A DNA stretch of 64,000 bases from Paeniroseomonas aquatica (GCF_030409335.1 NZ_JAUFPN010000107.1:48856-112855); one strand, 5' to 3'; counted from the first letter of the stretch, positions 8,294-20,647 are shown. The notes: generated by a model from the letters alone, not told the origin. A program made the numbers and translations.

Positions 8294-9318
8294 TTCGCCA
8301 TCTCGCGGTTGAAGCGCTCGATCCAGCCGCCGCGCAGCGGGTTGATCTTCGACCAGTCGTGGGTGTTGAAGCTGGACATCTCGGCCAGGCTCTTCATCGG
8401 CAGCCCGGCGCCGAGCGGCACCCCGGTATTCACCGGCACGAAGTTGTAGGGCGCCTTCTGCAGCGCGTCCTGCACCGCCCGGCCCACGACGATATCGATG
8501 TACTTGTAGGCATTCTCGATATTCTCGCAGCCCTTGGCGATATGCAGCGTGGTGAAGAAGGCGGTCGCGCCGGTCGAGGGCACCGCGAATTCGATATCGA
8601 CGCCGCGGTCCTTCAGGGTCGTGACCGTCTGGGTATTGGTATAGATGACGTCGCACTGGCCCTGCTGGAACAGCCCGGGCAACGCTGCCGGCGAGCTGAC
8701 GGCGGCGATCTTCGGCAGCACCTTCTTCAGCTCGGCCAGCGCCGGCTCGATATTCGTCTCCGAGCCGCCGAAGACCTTGGCCAGCTCGATCAGGCTGACG
8801 GTGCCGAAGGTGGTGCCGAAGCCGGTGAGGCCGAGGCGGGAGACCCAGGGGTCCTTCAGCAGGTCGGCATAGCCGGTCGGCTTCGGCAGCTTCTTCGGGT
8901 TGTAGGCGACGCCGACGACCTGGGCGTTGCAGCCGACGCCCCAGTCATCGACCAGCATCCCCGGCAGCGCGGCGCGGCTGGTCAGCTTCGAGACCTCGAA
9001 TTTCTCGAACATGCCACGGTCGATGGCGGTGATGCGGGGCCCCGGGTCGAGCACGAAGCAGTCGAAGGGCGGGGCGCCGCGGCTGGCGGCGAATTTGGCG
9101 ATCTGGTCGACCGCGAAGAGCCCCTGCATCTCCAGCTCGATGTTGTGCTGGCGCTTCAGCGGCGGCGCCACCAGCTCGCGGAAGGCCTCCTCCCAGGCGC
9201 CGGGATAGATGGCGGTGGTGACGCTGCCGGCGCGCTGGGCGCGGGCGAGCGACGGCGCGAAGGCCGGCGCGGCCAGCCCGGCGAGCAGCGCGGCGCGGCG
9301 GGTGAGGGTGATGGACAT
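8290..9318 (-). CDS. ABC transporter periplasmic substrate-binding protein (PotD-like)
   Basis: The 342-residue protein carries an export signal with twin arginines (SITLTRRAALLAGLAAPAFAP) and a likely cleavage after SLARA. The body is a PotD/Fbp-like type 2 periplasmic binding fold (TTAIYPGAWEEAF, GVAYNPKKLP, GQCDVIYTNTQT). ATG 9318 is favoured because GAGGAGGA lies six bases before it. An ATG six bases further upstream forms an ATGA overlap with the ATPase gene but sits directly on the Shine-Dalgarno. It delivers substrate to the permeases encoded next; allantoin or a related ureide is plausible from context. Confidence 0.9.
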   Translation of the reverse strand: MSITLTRRAALLAGLAAPAFAPSLARAQRAGSVTTAIYPGAWEEAFRELVAPPLKRQHNIELEMQGLFAVDQIAKFAASRGAPPFDCFVLDPGPRITAIDRGMFEKFEVSKLTSRAALPGMLVDDWGVGCNAQVVGVAYNPKKLPKPTGYADLLKDPWVSRLGLTGFGTTFGTVSLIELAKVFGGSETNIEPALAELKKVLPKIAAVSSPAALPGLFQQGQCDVIYTNTQTVTTLKDRGVDIEFAVPSTGATAFFTTLHIAKGCENIENAYKYIDIVVGRAVQDALQKAPYNFVPVNTGVPLGAGLPMKSLAEMSSFNTHDWSKINPLRGGWIERFNREMAK

Positions 9319-9320
9319 GG

Positions 9321-10460
9321 TCATTCCTCCTCGGTGTCGGGATGGGGAAACACGGCCGGGCGGGCGCCCGGAACCAGGCCGCACCAGGCCCGCGGGCCGC
9401 GGTCGGCGATGCCGCCCAGCCGCGGCTCGACCAGCCGCAGCGGCGCGCCGCCCTCGGTGGTCGCCTCGCGGATGGTCTGCCCGCCGATCGGCAGGGCCAG
9501 GCCGAGTGCGACCGGGAAGCGGTCGTCTGCCGCCTCGTCGTGCAGCATCAGCTGCTCGGGCCGCACCGCCAGCACCGCCGGCCCCGGCGGCAGCGGCGCG
9601 GCGCTGCCGAGCGGCGCCGCGAGATGGGCGCCATCCGGCAGGCGGATGCGGGCCATGCCGGCCTCCGCCCCCAGCATCAGGCAGGGCAGCAGGTTGGTGC
9701 TGCCGATGAAGCCGGAGACGAAGCGGGTGCGCGGCTGGTCGTAGACCTCGACCGGGGTGCCGAGCTGCTCGATCCGGCCGCCGCGCATCACCGCGATCCG
9801 GTCGGCGACGCTCATCGCCTCGTCCTGGTCGTGGGTCACCAGGATGGCGGTCAGGCCGAGCTGGCGCTGCAGCCGCTTGATCTCGATCTGCATGTCGAGC
9901 CGGAGCGAGCGGTCGAGCGCGGCGAAGGGCTCGTCCAGCAGCAGGATGCTCGGCTCGATCGCCAGCGCCCGGGCCAGCGCGACGCGCTGCTGCTGGCCGC
10001 CCGAGAGCTGCCGCGGGGCGCGGTCCCGCAGCGGGCCGAGCTGCACCATCTCGAGCAGCTCGGCCACCCGCGCCGCGATGCGCGGCTTCGCCCAGCGCCG
10101 CGCCTGCAGCCCGTAGGCGACGTTGTCGGCGACGCTCATGTGCGGGAAGAGCGCGTAATTCTGGAAGACGATGCCGACCTGCCGGCGGTTCGGCGGCAGG
10201 TCGTCGATGCTGGCGCCGTCGATCAGCACCTGACCCTCGGCCTGCCGGGTGAAGCCGGCGACGGTGCGCAGCAGCGTGGTCTTGCCGCAGCCGGAGGGCC
10301 CGAGCAGCGCCAGGATCTCCCCGGGCTGCACCGCCAGGTCCACGGCATCCAGCGCGGTGAAGCCGCCGTAGCGCACGGTCAGCCCGAGCACGTCGAGCGT
10401 GTGGCCCTGGAGCGAAGGCGAAGGGGACGCCGCGGGGTCGGTTGCGGGAGCAGTGGGCAC
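9321..10460 (-). CDS. ABC transporter ATP-binding protein (PotA-like)
   Basis: The 379-residue ATPase has Walker A GPSGCGKTT, Q-loop VFQNYALFPHMSV, signature LSGGQQQRVALARA, Walker B ILLLDEPFAALD and switch-histidine VTHDQDE. A C-terminal TOBE-type domain (from about residue 280) is typical of PotA/MalK-class importers. The start is taken as GTG 10460: it begins just before the family's N terminus and has GGAG seven bases upstream, while further upstream frame is not conserved. It is the first gene of the ureide uptake and breakdown operon, and its promoter must lie in the 177 bases shared with divergent ureD. Confidence 0.93.
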   Translation of the reverse strand: MPTAPATDPAASPSPSLQGHTLDVLGLTVRYGGFTALDAVDLAVQPGEILALLGPSGCGKTTLLRTVAGFTRQAEGQVLIDGASIDDLPPNRRQVGIVFQNYALFPHMSVADNVAYGLQARRWAKPRIAARVAELLEMVQLGPLRDRAPRQLSGGQQQRVALARALAIEPSILLLDEPFAALDRSLRLDMQIEIKRLQRQLGLTAILVTHDQDEAMSVADRIAVMRGGRIEQLGTPVEVYDQPRTRFVSGFIGSTNLLPCLMLGAEAGMARIRLPDGAHLAAPLGSAAPLPPGPAVLAVRPEQLMLHDEAADDRFPVALGLALPIGGQTIREATTEGGAPLRLVEPRLGGIADRGPRAWCGLVPGARPAVFPHPDTEEE

Positions 10461-10637
10461 GGGATTCTCCGGGAGCGGGGCGCAGGACGCAACCTTCGTG
10501 CCAGCTTCCCTCCACCGCCGATCCCCCGCCTCGATCCCCTGTCGTGTCCCGTGCTGTTTGGGTTCGCGCCATGCTGCCGAGATTTTCGGCATCTGTCCCG
10601 CCTTGCCACGGGCGGGGCGCATGTCATCCTGCGGCCG

Positions 10638-11471
<834 letters not shown>

Positions 11472-11513
11472 GCCGGGCCGGGCCATGATCGGCGCGAGAG
11501 ACGAGGGACTGGC

Positions 11514-11816
11514 ATGAACCTGACGCCGCGCGAGAAGGACAAGCTGCTGATCGCCATGGCGGCGGCGGTGGCCCGCCGGCGGCTGGACCGCGGCGTGAAG
11601 CTGAACCATCCGGAGGCGGTGGCGCTGATCACCGACTTCGTGGTCGAGGGCGCCCGCGACGGCCGCAGCGTGGCGGAGCTGATGCGCGACGGCGCCACGG
11701 TGATCACCCGCGACCAGGTGATGGAGGGGATCGCCGAGATGATCCATGAAATCCAGGTGGAAGCGACCTTCCCCGACGGCACCAAGTTGGTGACCGTGCA
11801 CGAGCCGATCCGATGA
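11514..11816 (+). CDS. ureA: Urease gamma subunit
   Basis: The 100-residue product has the usual UreA length and opens [17 protein letters not shown]. It contains [15 protein letters not shown] and ends in [15 protein letters not shown], all family hallmarks. UreA is the small structural subunit of the (UreABC)3 enzyme that hydrolyses urea to ammonia and CO2. It starts 42 bases after ureD and overlaps ureB by four bases (ATGA), consistent with equal synthesis of subunits. Confidence 0.98.
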   Translation: MNLTPREKDKLLIAMAAAVARRRLDRGVKLNHPEAVALITDFVVEGARDGRSVAELMRDGATVITRDQVMEGIAEMIHEIQVEATFPDGTKLVTVHEPIR

Positions 11817-12117
11817 TCCCCGGCGAGCTGTTCCCGGCCGTGGGCGAGATCGAGCTGAACGCCGGCGCCGACAGCATCGAGTTGGAGGTCGGCAATACCG
11901 GCGACCGGCCGATCCAGGTCGGCAGCCACTACCACTTCGCCGAGACCAATCCGGCGCTGGCCTTCGACCGTGCCGCGGCACGCGGCCGCCGGCTCGATAT
12001 CGCCGCCGGCACCGCGGTGCGGTTCGAGCCGGGGCAGACCCGGACGGTGCAACTCATCCCCTTCGGCGGCAGGCGGCTGGTGCACGGGTTCCGCGGCGAG
12101 ACGGAGGGACAGGTCTG

Positions 12118-12118
<1 letters not shown>
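11813..12118 (+). CDS. ureB: Urease beta subunit
   Basis: The 101-residue product opens [16 protein letters not shown] and contains [19 protein letters not shown], the conserved UreB core, ending near [13 protein letters not shown]. It is a structural subunit packed on UreC. It is separate from ureA, not fused as in Helicobacter. It overlaps ureA by four bases and ureC by one (TGATG). Confidence 0.98.
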
Positions 12119-13829
<1,711 letters not shown>

Positions 13830-13830
<1 letters not shown>

Positions 13831-14336
13831 TGGCCGAGGCACTCCCCCGCGCCACCCAGGTCCTGCCCGCCGGCGGCTGGATCGCCCGCACCGCGCGCCA
13901 TGCCGTGACGCTCGACTTCGACGATCGCTTCCGCCGCCGCAGGCGCATCGTGGCGGAGGATGGCTTCGCCTTCCTGCTGGACCTCGAGGAGGCGACCGCG
14001 CTCCGCGACGGCGACGGGCTGCTGCTGGAAGGCGGCGGCGTCGTCCTGGTGCGCGCCGCGCCCGAGCCGCTGGTCGAGATTCGCGCCGAGAGCCCGGGCA
14101 GGCTGATGCGCCTCGCCTGGCACCTCGGCAACCGCCACCTGCCGACCGAGATCCAGGCCGAGTACCTGCTGATCCGCGACGACCACGTGATCCTCGCCAT
14201 GCTGCGCGGGCTCGGCGCCGAGGTGCGGCAGGTGAATGCGCCCTTCAACCCCGAGGGCGGCGCCTATGGCGAGCACAACCGCCAGCCGGGGCATCACCAC
14301 CACCACGATGGCCATGACCACGACCATCACCACTGA
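13830..14336 (+). CDS. ureE: Urease accessory protein UreE (nickel metallochaperone)
   Basis: The 168-residue protein has the UreE N-terminal peptide-binding domain (LDFDDRFRRRRRIV, DGFAFLLDLEEAT) and the metal-binding C-terminal domain with LAWHLGNRHLPTEI and DDHVI. It ends in a His-rich nickel-binding tail starting at about residue 155 (five His in a row, then alternating His/Asp/Gly). The DNA for this tail also encodes the first residues of UreF in another frame. UreE hands nickel to UreG and the UreDFG complex. A much longer open frame upstream is only the shadow of ureC. Confidence 0.95.
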
Positions 14337-15024
14337 GGGCACCACTCACGGCGCCGCGCTGTACCGGTTGCTGGCATGGCTCTCCCCGGCCTATCCGGTC
14401 GGCGCCTATACCTATAGCCACGGCCTCGAGACCGCGGTGGAGGATGCCAGCATCACCACCCGCGCGGTGCTGGTGGACTACGTCGAGACGGTGCTGCTGG
14501 CCGGTGCCGGTCGCATCGATGGCGCGCTGCTGGCCGCCGCCTGGCGCGCCGCCGAGGCCGGCGACGATGCGGCCCTGGACGCGGCGGCGCTGCTCGCCGC
14601 CGCCTGGCGCGGCACGGCGGAGACGGCGCTTGAATCCATGGCGCAGGGGACGGCCTTCACCAGCGTGACCCAATCCGCCTGGCCGGAGCCGCGCTTCGCC
14701 GCCTTCGCCGCGCGGCATCCGCGGCGGCTGGCGCATCCGGTCGCCTTCGGGGCCGCCGCCGGCTTCCAGGGCATTCCGCTGCGCCCGGCGCTGGCCGGCT
14801 GGCTGGCCGCCTTCGCCGCCAACCTGGTATCGGCCGGGGTCCGGCTGGTCCCGCTGGGCCAGACCGATGGGCAGATCGCCACCGCCGCGCTGCACCCGGT
14901 GGTGGAGGCCGCGGCCGATGCGGCGCTCGCCGCCGACCTCGACCGCATCGGCACCGCGGCGCCGATGCTCGACCTGCTCTCGATGCGCCACGAAACCCAG
15001 TACACGAGGCTCTTCCGCTCATGA
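14308..15024 (+). CDS. ureF: Urease accessory protein UreF
   Basis: UreF links UreD to UreG and acts as a GTPase-gating factor in nickel insertion. Conserved segments are [23 protein letters not shown] near the start, [42 protein letters not shown] and [18 protein letters not shown] at the end. The start is uncertain: ATG 14308 and 14314 are both reasonable (238 or 236 residues), and the further upstream ATGs at 14236 and 14266 would only translate the His-tail region of ureE in another frame. It overlaps ureG by four bases. Confidence 0.92.
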   Translation: MAMTTTITTEGTTHGAALYRLLAWLSPAYPVGAYTYSHGLETAVEDASITTRAVLVDYVETVLLAGAGRIDGALLAAAWRAAEAGDDAALDAAALLAAAWRGTAETALESMAQGTAFTSVTQSAWPEPRFAAFAARHPRRLAHPVAFGAAAGFQGIPLRPALAGWLAAFAANLVSAGVRLVPLGQTDGQIATAALHPVVEAAADAALAADLDRIGTAAPMLDLLSMRHETQYTRLFRS

Positions 15025-15644
15025 GCAATGGTCCCTTCCGCGTCGGCATCGGCGGCCCTGTCGGCTCCGGCAAGACGGCGCTGACCGAACGGCTCTGCCG
15101 CCACCTGCGCGATACCCATGACATCGCCGTCATCACCAACGACATCTACACCAAGGAGGACGCCGAATTCCTGACCCGCGCCGGGGCGCTCGATCCCTCC
15201 CGCATCGCCGGGGTCGAGACCGGCGGCTGCCCGCATACCGCCATCCGCGAGGATGCCAGCATCAACCTCGCCGCCGTGCACGACATGGTGGAACGCTTTC
15301 CCGGCCTCGAGGTGCTGTTCATCGAAAGCGGCGGCGACAACCTGGCGGCGACCTTCAGCCCGGAGCTGGCCGACCTGACGCTCTATGTCATCGACGTCTC
15401 GGCCGGCGATAAGATTCCCCGCAAGGGTGGCCCGGGCATCACCCGGTCGGATATGCTGGTCATCAACAAGATCGACCTCGCGCCGCTGGTTGGGGCCGAC
15501 CTGTCGGTGATGGACCGCGACAGCCGCCGGATGCGCGGCACGCGGCCCTTCATCTTCACCAACCTGAAGGAGGATCTCGGCGTGGCCGAGATCGCCGATT
15601 TCATTCTCACCCAGGGCGGGATCGCCCCGCGAAAGGCTGCCTGA
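15021..15644 (+). CDS. ureG: Urease accessory protein UreG (GTPase)
   Basis: The 207-residue SIMIBI GTPase drives nickel delivery to urease. It has the P-loop [13 protein letters not shown], the [14 protein letters not shown] segment, the metal-site motif [11 protein letters not shown] (Cys-Pro-His), switch FIESGGDN, and the guanine-specificity motif NKID. Length and motif spacing are normal. The stop overlaps the ureJ start by one base. Confidence 0.97.
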   Translation: MSNGPFRVGIGGPVGSGKTALTERLCRHLRDTHDIAVITNDIYTKEDAEFLTRAGALDPSRIAGVETGGCPHTAIREDASINLAAVHDMVERFPGLEVLFIESGGDNLAATFSPELADLTLYVIDVSAGDKIPRKGGPGITRSDMLVINKIDLAPLVGADLSVMDRDSRRMRGTRPFIFTNLKEDLGVAEIADFILTQGGIAPRKAA

Positions 15645-16189
15645 TGAACCCCTTGATGCTCCTCGCCGCGGCACTGCTGCTGCCCGGTACCGCCCTCGCC
15701 CATCCCGGCGGTCCCATGGCCCACGGAATGCTGGCCGGCTTCGCCCATCCCTTCGGCGGGGCGGACCACCTGCTGGCCATGGTGGCGGTCGGGCTCTGGG
15801 CCGGGCTGTCGGGCGGTGCGGCGCGGCTGGCGCTGCCGGGCGGCTTCCTCGGCGGCATGGCGCTGGGCGCGTTGCTGGGCCTTTCCGGCGTGGTGCTGCC
15901 GATGGCCGAGGCCGGCATCCTCGCCTCCGTCATCGTGCTCGGCGCCCTGGCGGCGCTTGCGGTGCGGCCGCCGCTGCTGCTGGGCGTGGCGCTGGCAGCG
16001 GGCTTCGGCCTGCTGCACGGCCATGCCCATGGCACCGAGCTGCCGGGCGGCCTCGCCATGCTCGGGATGCTCGGCGGCACCGCGGTGCTGCATGCGGCCG
16101 GGCTGGCGCTCGCCCAGCCGATGCGCCGGGCGGCGCAGCTGGCGGGCGCGGCGACGGCGGTGGCCGGGCTGGTCCTCGCCATCGTCTGA
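15644..16189 (+). CDS. ureJ: HupE/UreJ-family membrane protein, probable nickel permease
   Basis: The 181-residue protein begins with a signal-like stretch ending ALAHPGG. It has about six transmembrane helices, with the family motif HPFGGADHLLAMVAVGLWAG (about residues 31-50) and later LLHGHAHGTELP. The His and Asp residues in these motifs are the proposed nickel ligands. HupE/UreJ proteins are secondary nickel or cobalt transporters, and its place at the end of the urease cluster supports nickel supply to UreE and UreG. It is convergent with phnX. Confidence 0.9.
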   Translation: MNPLMLLAAALLLPGTALAHPGGPMAHGMLAGFAHPFGGADHLLAMVAVGLWAGLSGGAARLALPGGFLGGMALGALLGLSGVVLPMAEAGILASVIVLGALAALAVRPPLLLGVALAAGFGLLHGHAHGTELPGGLAMLGMLGGTAVLHAAGLALAQPMRRAAQLAGAATAVAGLVLAIV

Positions 16190-16210
16190 CGAGCAGGGGC
16201 GCCGGCCGGT

Positions 16211-17035
16211 TCAGCCCGGCGCTTCGCCCACGGCCAGCCATTGCTCGATATCGGCAATGGCGGCCGGCAGGTCCGCCACGCTGTCGATCACCAGATGCGC
16301 CCCGGCGGCGGTGAGTTCCGCCGTCGCCCGCAGGCGGGCCGCCTCGCGTGCCTCGGCCGGGGCCGCGGCCAGTTCCTCGACCGACCAGCCGGCGATGTTG
16401 CCGGTCATCGCCACCCCGACCGCCCAGCAGCCGGCGGCTCGCGCCTCGCCGATGCCGGGCGGCGTGTCGTCCACCTTCACCACGGCCGCCGCCGGCCAGA
16501 TGCCCATGGCGGCCATCACGTGCCACATCTGCAGGGGCGCCGGGCGCCCGGCCGGCAGGTCGCCGGCGCAGACGGTCACCTCCGGCACGAAGCCCTGCGC
16601 GGCGGCGAGCGGCGCCAGCTCGGCCATGATCGGCCGGGTATAGCCGGTGGTGCTGCCGAAGCGGATGACGCGCGCGGCCAGCACCGCCAGCGCCTCGCGC
16701 ACGCCGGGGATCAGCGCCGCGTGGTCCTTGATGGCGGCGACGTTCATCGGCTCGAAGAGGGCGAAGACCGCCTGGACATCGGCCTCGGAGAAGTCCCGCC
16801 CGTGCCTCGCCCGCCAGGCCGGGGCGACGGCGGCGCCGACCGCGCGGATATGGTCGGCCTTGGCCATGCCCATCGGCCCGCGCGCATCGGCGATGGAGAT
16901 CTCGACGCCCAGCTCGGCGAAGGCGCGGACGAAGGCGCCCATCGGCGCCCGGCTGCCGTGGTCCACCACGGTGCCGGCCCAATCCAGCACCACCGCCTGC
17001 ACCGGCCCGGTATAGGGCACCTGCCAATCCTGCAT
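16211..17035 (-). CDS. phnX: Phosphonoacetaldehyde hydrolase (phosphonatase)
   Basis: The 274-residue HAD-superfamily enzyme cleaves the C-P bond of phosphonoacetaldehyde to acetaldehyde and phosphate. The nucleophile aspartate is in VVLDWAGTVVD (Asp18). The Schiff-base lysine of this family is Lys58 in GPMGMAKADHI. GSTTGYTRP and VKVDDTPPGIGEARAAG give HAD motifs II and III. It follows an FAD oxidoreductase with a one-base TGATG overlap, suggesting the partner makes the aldehyde substrate. No phnW transaminase is visible. The longer frame upstream is a shadow of the oxidoreductase gene. Confidence 0.92.
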   Translation of the reverse strand: MQDWQVPYTGPVQAVVLDWAGTVVDHGSRAPMGAFVRAFAELGVEISIADARGPMGMAKADHIRAVGAAVAPAWRARHGRDFSEADVQAVFALFEPMNVAAIKDHAALIPGVREALAVLAARVIRFGSTTGYTRPIMAELAPLAAAQGFVPEVTVCAGDLPAGRPAPLQMWHVMAAMGIWPAAAVVKVDDTPPGIGEARAAGCWAVGVAMTGNIAGWSVEELAAAPAEAREAARLRATAELTAAGAHLVIDSVADLPAAIADIEQWLAVGEAPG

Positions 17036-18153
17036 CAGGCCTTCCCCCAATTCTCGAAGACGTCTTCCGCCAGGCCGAAGGCGGTGCTGGCGCCGGTGCC
17101 GCTGGTGACCGAGACCAGCATCACCCCCGGGGCCGGGCTTTCGTAGAAGGCGGTCTCGGGGCCGGAGGGATAGACCCCGACCCAGCGCTCCACCACCTCC
17201 GGCCGCGGCAGGTCGAGCACCGCCGACAGCTCCCGCAGGATCAGCGCATCCACCTCGGCCGGCTGGAACGGGTCCGGGCTCGGCGCATAATGATGGCTGT
17301 CGCCCACCACCCGCGAACCATCGGCGCCCTGCACGACGATCAGATGAATGCCGTGTGACAATTCGGCGGCCTGTTCGGCCTGCAGCCGCGCGGCGAGCCG
17401 CGGCAGGCCGGGTGCCGCCGCATAGCCGCGGTAGCGCGCCAGGCCCAGGTCGCTCATCACCGCGCCCGGCAGCCGGAAGCCAGGCGCCGCCACCCGCAGC
17501 ATGTGCAGCTTGCAGAGCGTGACGGCGCGGCGGGCGAAGACCTCGGGGAAGAGGGTGCGGATATCCGTTCCCGGGCAGACGATGATGCGGTCCGCGGTGA
17601 TGGGGCCGCCGCTGCAGTGCACCCGCCCGGTCTCGACCGCATGCACCGCGGTGACGGGGCGGAATGCGACCCCCCGGGCCTCGGCCAGCCAGGCGGTCAG
17701 GCGGGGGATGGCATCGCGACTCTCGACCCGGAGCTCGTGCGGGCTGTGCATCGCCCCGGCGAGGTCGGCCCGCAGCGCGCCGAGACCGGCCGCCTCGGCC
17801 GCGGTGAGCAGGCGGCAGCCCGCGCCCATCGGGCCGGCGGCGAATTCCTCGAGCACCGCCAGCGCCTCCGGCCGGCGGGCGGCGAAGACCAGCCCGCGGT
17901 GGTGCACCGCGATGCCGGCCTGCGGCGCCACCTCGGCCCAGACGTCGCGGGCGCGCCGGGCCCGTCGCCAGCAATCCCCCTGTTCCTGCCCGGTCACGGT
18001 GACGAAGCCGAAGTTGCGGATCGAGGCGCCGGTGGCGCGCGCCTCCCGCTCCAGCACCACCACCCGCAGGCCTGCCCGGCTGGCGGCCAGCGCATGCGCC
18101 AGCCCGACGATGCCGGCGCCGATGACGGCGCAGTCGAAATGCGTCTCGCCCAA
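17035..18153 (-). CDS. FAD-dependent oxidoreductase linked to phosphonate catabolism
   Basis: The 372-residue protein has an N-terminal dinucleotide-binding fold (CAVIGAGIVGLAHALAASRAG) and the architecture of D-amino-acid-oxidase-like (DAO) flavoproteins. It belongs to the group routinely found next to phosphonoacetaldehyde hydrolase (TIGR03364-like, from memory). Enzymes of this group are thought to oxidise 2-aminoethylphosphonate or its N-methyl forms to phosphonoacetaldehyde, which fits the overlapping phnX. Substrate assignment is therefore from family and context, not from residues I can verify. The start ATG 18153 gives a normal Rossmann start. Confidence 0.85.
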   Translation of the reverse strand: MGETHFDCAVIGAGIVGLAHALAASRAGLRVVVLEREARATGASIRNFGFVTVTGQEQGDCWRRARRARDVWAEVAPQAGIAVHHRGLVFAARRPEALAVLEEFAAGPMGAGCRLLTAAEAAGLGALRADLAGAMHSPHELRVESRDAIPRLTAWLAEARGVAFRPVTAVHAVETGRVHCSGGPITADRIIVCPGTDIRTLFPEVFARRAVTLCKLHMLRVAAPGFRLPGAVMSDLGLARYRGYAAAPGLPRLAARLQAEQAAELSHGIHLIVVQGADGSRVVGDSHHYAPSPDPFQPAEVDALILRELSAVLDLPRPEVVERWVGVYPSGPETAFYESPAPGVMLVSVTSGTGASTAFGLAEDVFENWGKA

Positions 18154-18335
18154 GGGCGGTTGTCCTCCATGGCCTGGCCGGGCAGGGTGTAGCGCCGCCG
18201 GCGGGTCGCCTCAATCGCGCGTCGCGCCCCCGGTCCGCGGCCAGGTGACCGAAGGCGCCAGGGGTCCGGCTCCGATATCGATTTCGTAACGGAGCGGGGG
18301 TTCAATCAGGCGCCGACGCCCGGCCGACAAGGACC

Positions 18336-18755
18336 ATGCCGATGACCCCCGAACAGGCCACCCTCGTCCAGGACAGCTTCCGCCAGGTGATCCCGATCAA
18401 GGAGCAGGCGGCGACGCTGTTCTACGGCCGGCTCTTCGAGACCGACCCGACGGCGAAGCCGCTGTTCCGCACCACGGACATGGCCGAGCAGGGCGCCAAG
18501 CTGATGGCAACCTTGGGCTTCGTCGTGGCCGGGCTGAAGCGGCCGGCCGAGGTGGTGCCGGCCGCGCAGGAACTCGCCCGGCGCCATGTCGGCTACGGGG
18601 TGACGGAGGCGCAGTACGCCTCGGTCGGGGCGGCGCTGCTCTGGACCCTGGGGCAGGGGCTGGGCGAGGCCTTCACCCCGGAGGTCGAGGCGGCCTGGGC
18701 GGCGGCCTATGCGCTGCTGGCGGGCGTCATGACCGCCGCCGCGGCCGAGGGCTAG
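18336..18755 (+). CDS. Single-domain haemoglobin-like globin
   Basis: The 139-residue protein is a bacterial single-domain globin of the Vitreoscilla-haemoglobin/flavohaemoglobin type without reductase domain. The proximal haem ligand is His84 in LARRHVGYGV, and the N-terminal A helix MTPEQATLVQDSFRQV and the YGRLFETDP region are typical. Such proteins bind O2 or NO and help in microaerobic or nitrosative conditions. The start could be ATG 18336 or 18342; AAGGA upstream fits both. It is divergent from the phosphonate pair across about 180 bases. Confidence 0.88.
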   Translation: MPMTPEQATLVQDSFRQVIPIKEQAATLFYGRLFETDPTAKPLFRTTDMAEQGAKLMATLGFVVAGLKRPAEVVPAAQELARRHVGYGVTEAQYASVGAALLWTLGQGLGEAFTPEVEAAWAAAYALLAGVMTAAAAEG

Positions 18756-18763
18756 GCTGCGGT

Positions 18764-19495
18764 TCAGCCGGCGCGGGCCGCGGCGATCAGCGCCTTCATG
18801 TGCCGGATCACCGCCGGCAGGCCCTCGAAGACGCTCTGGCTGATGAGGAAATGGCCGATGCTGACCTCCGCCACCTCCGGCATGGCCGCGATCGGCGGCA
18901 GCGTCTTGTAAGACAGCCCGTGGCCGGCGTGGCAGAGCAACCCCGCCGCCGCCGCGGCGGCGGCACCCTGCCGCAGCCGGGCGAGATGCGCGGCGCGGTC
19001 CGCCACCGCCGCATCGGCATAGGCGCCGGTATGCAGCTCGATCGCCTGGGCGCCGAAGCGGGCCGCCGCCGCGATCTGCCGGGCATCCGCCTCGACGAAG
19101 ATGGAGACCTCGATGCCGGCGCCGGCCAGCCGGCCGATCGCGTCCTGCAGGGCATCGCCCGCGGCGATGACGTCAAGGCCGCCTTCGGTCGTCAGCTCCT
19201 GGCGCTTCTCGGGCACGATGCAGCAGGCCGCCGGCCGCAGCCTGAGGGCGATGCCGATCATCTCCTCGGTCGCCGCCATCTCGAAATTCAGCCGGGCCGG
19301 CACCTCGGCGGCGACCCGGTCGAGGTCGCGGTCGCGGATATGCCGGCGGTCCTCCCGCAGGTGCATGGTGATGCCATCGGCCCCGGCCGCCATCGCCATC
19401 CGGGCCGCCTCGACCGGGCAGGGGAAGCTGCCGCCCCGGGCATTCCGCAGGGTGGCGACGTGGTCGACGTTCACGGACAGGCGCATCGGGGTCAT
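18764..19495 (-). CDS. pdxJ: Pyridoxine 5'-phosphate synthase
   Basis: The 243-residue TIM-barrel enzyme condenses 3-amino-2-oxopropyl phosphate with 1-deoxyxylulose 5-phosphate to form pyridoxine 5'-phosphate. Conserved parts are [17 protein letters not shown] at the start, [30 protein letters not shown] and [11 protein letters not shown]. It overlaps the upstream pdxA gene by four bases, so the two vitamin B6 steps are co-expressed; acpS, often next to pdxJ in proteobacteria, is absent. Confidence 0.96.
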   Translation of the reverse strand: MTPMRLSVNVDHVATLRNARGGSFPCPVEAARMAMAAGADGITMHLREDRRHIRDRDLDRVAAEVPARLNFEMAATEEMIGIALRLRPAACCIVPEKRQELTTEGGLDVIAAGDALQDAIGRLAGAGIEVSIFVEADARQIAAAARFGAQAIELHTGAYADAAVADRAAHLARLRQGAAAAAAAGLLCHAGHGLSYKTLPPIAAMPEVAEVSIGHFLISQSVFEGLPAVIRHMKALIAAARAG

Positions 19496-20571
19496 CGGGC
19501 GGCATTCCTGGGTTCGGCGGGTCTCTCGGCAAGATGCCCGGCCTGGTTGTCCACCTCGAGGCGCCTGCGGTTGGCCGCGATCTCCGCCGCCAACCGGATG
19601 GCGGCGATCAGGCTGCCCGGGTCGGCCTGGCCGGTGCCGGCGATGTCCAGCGCCGTGCCATGGTCCGGGCTGGTGCGGACGATCCTGAGGCCGAGGGTCA
19701 CGTTCACCCCGCCCGCCACATCCAGCGTCTTGATCGGGATCAGCGCCTGGTCGTGGTAGAGGCCGATCGCCACGTCGTAGCCCGGCCGCGCCTTGGCGGT
19801 GAACATGGTGTCCGGCGGGATCGGGCCGCGGGCATCGATCCCCTCGGCCCGCAGGGTGGCCACGGCCGGCGCCACGATGTCGCGGTCCTCGGTGCCCAGC
19901 GTCCCGTCCTCGCCGGCATGCGGGTTGAGCCCGGCGATGGCCAGCCGCGGCGCGGCGATGCCGAAGTCCTGCCGCAGCCCGGCCGCGGTCAGCCGGGCGA
20001 CCTCGACGATCAGCGCGGGCGTCAGCCGGGCGATGGCCTGGCGCAGCGGCTCATGGATCGTCACCGGCACCACGCGCAGCTCCGGGCAGGCCAGCAGCAT
20101 CACCGGGGCCGGCCCGGCCCCGGCCAGGGCGAAGAGGTATTCGGTATGCCCGGGGTGGGCGAAGCCGGCGGCATAGAGCGCCGATTTCTGGATCGGGTTG
20201 GTCACCACCCCGGCGGCCCGCCCCGCCAGCGCCAGCGCCACCGCCTCGTCGATGGCGGCGATCACCGCCGGCGCATTCGCCGGATCGAGCCGCCCCGGCA
20301 CCGTCGGCCGGGCCAGGGGCCGGTGCAGCACCGGCAGCGCGGTGGCGAAGACCGCCGCCGCCTGCTCCGGCGCCTCGATCCGCCGGACCGGGGCGCCGGC
20401 CAGCCGCTCCGCGTCGTCGATCAGGAAGAAGACCGGCCCGCTGCCCCGCAGCGCCTGCCAGGCGCCCACCGCGATCTCGCCGCCGATGCCGGCCGGCTCC
20501 CCCATGGTCAGCGCCAGGGGCAGCGGGGCGGGCGAGGGGTGGACCGGTCGGGAGGTATCCATCATCCGCAT
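19492..20571 (-). CDS. pdxA: 4-hydroxythreonine-4-phosphate dehydrogenase
   Basis: The protein (359 residues from ATG 20571, shorter from ATGs at 20565 or 20562) oxidises 4-hydroxythreonine phosphate with NAD in B6 synthesis. The metal-binding histidines lie in [19 protein letters not shown] and [12 protein letters not shown], and [11 protein letters not shown] and [18 protein letters not shown] are family signatures. It is the first gene of pdxA-pdxJ. An ordinary housekeeping pair with no anomalies. Confidence 0.95.
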   Translation of the reverse strand: MRMMDTSRPVHPSPAPLPLALTMGEPAGIGGEIAVGAWQALRGSGPVFFLIDDAERLAGAPVRRIEAPEQAAAVFATALPVLHRPLARPTVPGRLDPANAPAVIAAIDEAVALALAGRAAGVVTNPIQKSALYAAGFAHPGHTEYLFALAGAGPAPVMLLACPELRVVPVTIHEPLRQAIARLTPALIVEVARLTAAGLRQDFGIAAPRLAIAGLNPHAGEDGTLGTEDRDIVAPAVATLRAEGIDARGPIPPDTMFTAKARPGYDVAIGLYHDQALIPIKTLDVAGGVNVTLGLRIVRTSPDHGTALDIAGTGQADPGSLIAAIRLAAEIAANRRRLEVDNQAGHLAERPAEPRNAAR

Positions 20572-20647
20572 GTAGCCCCGCCGCCCCCCACTGCCCAGCC
20601 GGCCGGCGGCGCGAAATGCGTGCCGGCCAGGCCGGGCGGGGCCGCGG

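Noticed and set aside
8290..10572. 760-codon minus-strand frame suggesting an ATPase/binding-protein fusion
   Set aside because: The first part is an out-of-frame translation of the ATPase gene; the ATPase motifs are in a different frame and the binding protein has its own signal peptide.
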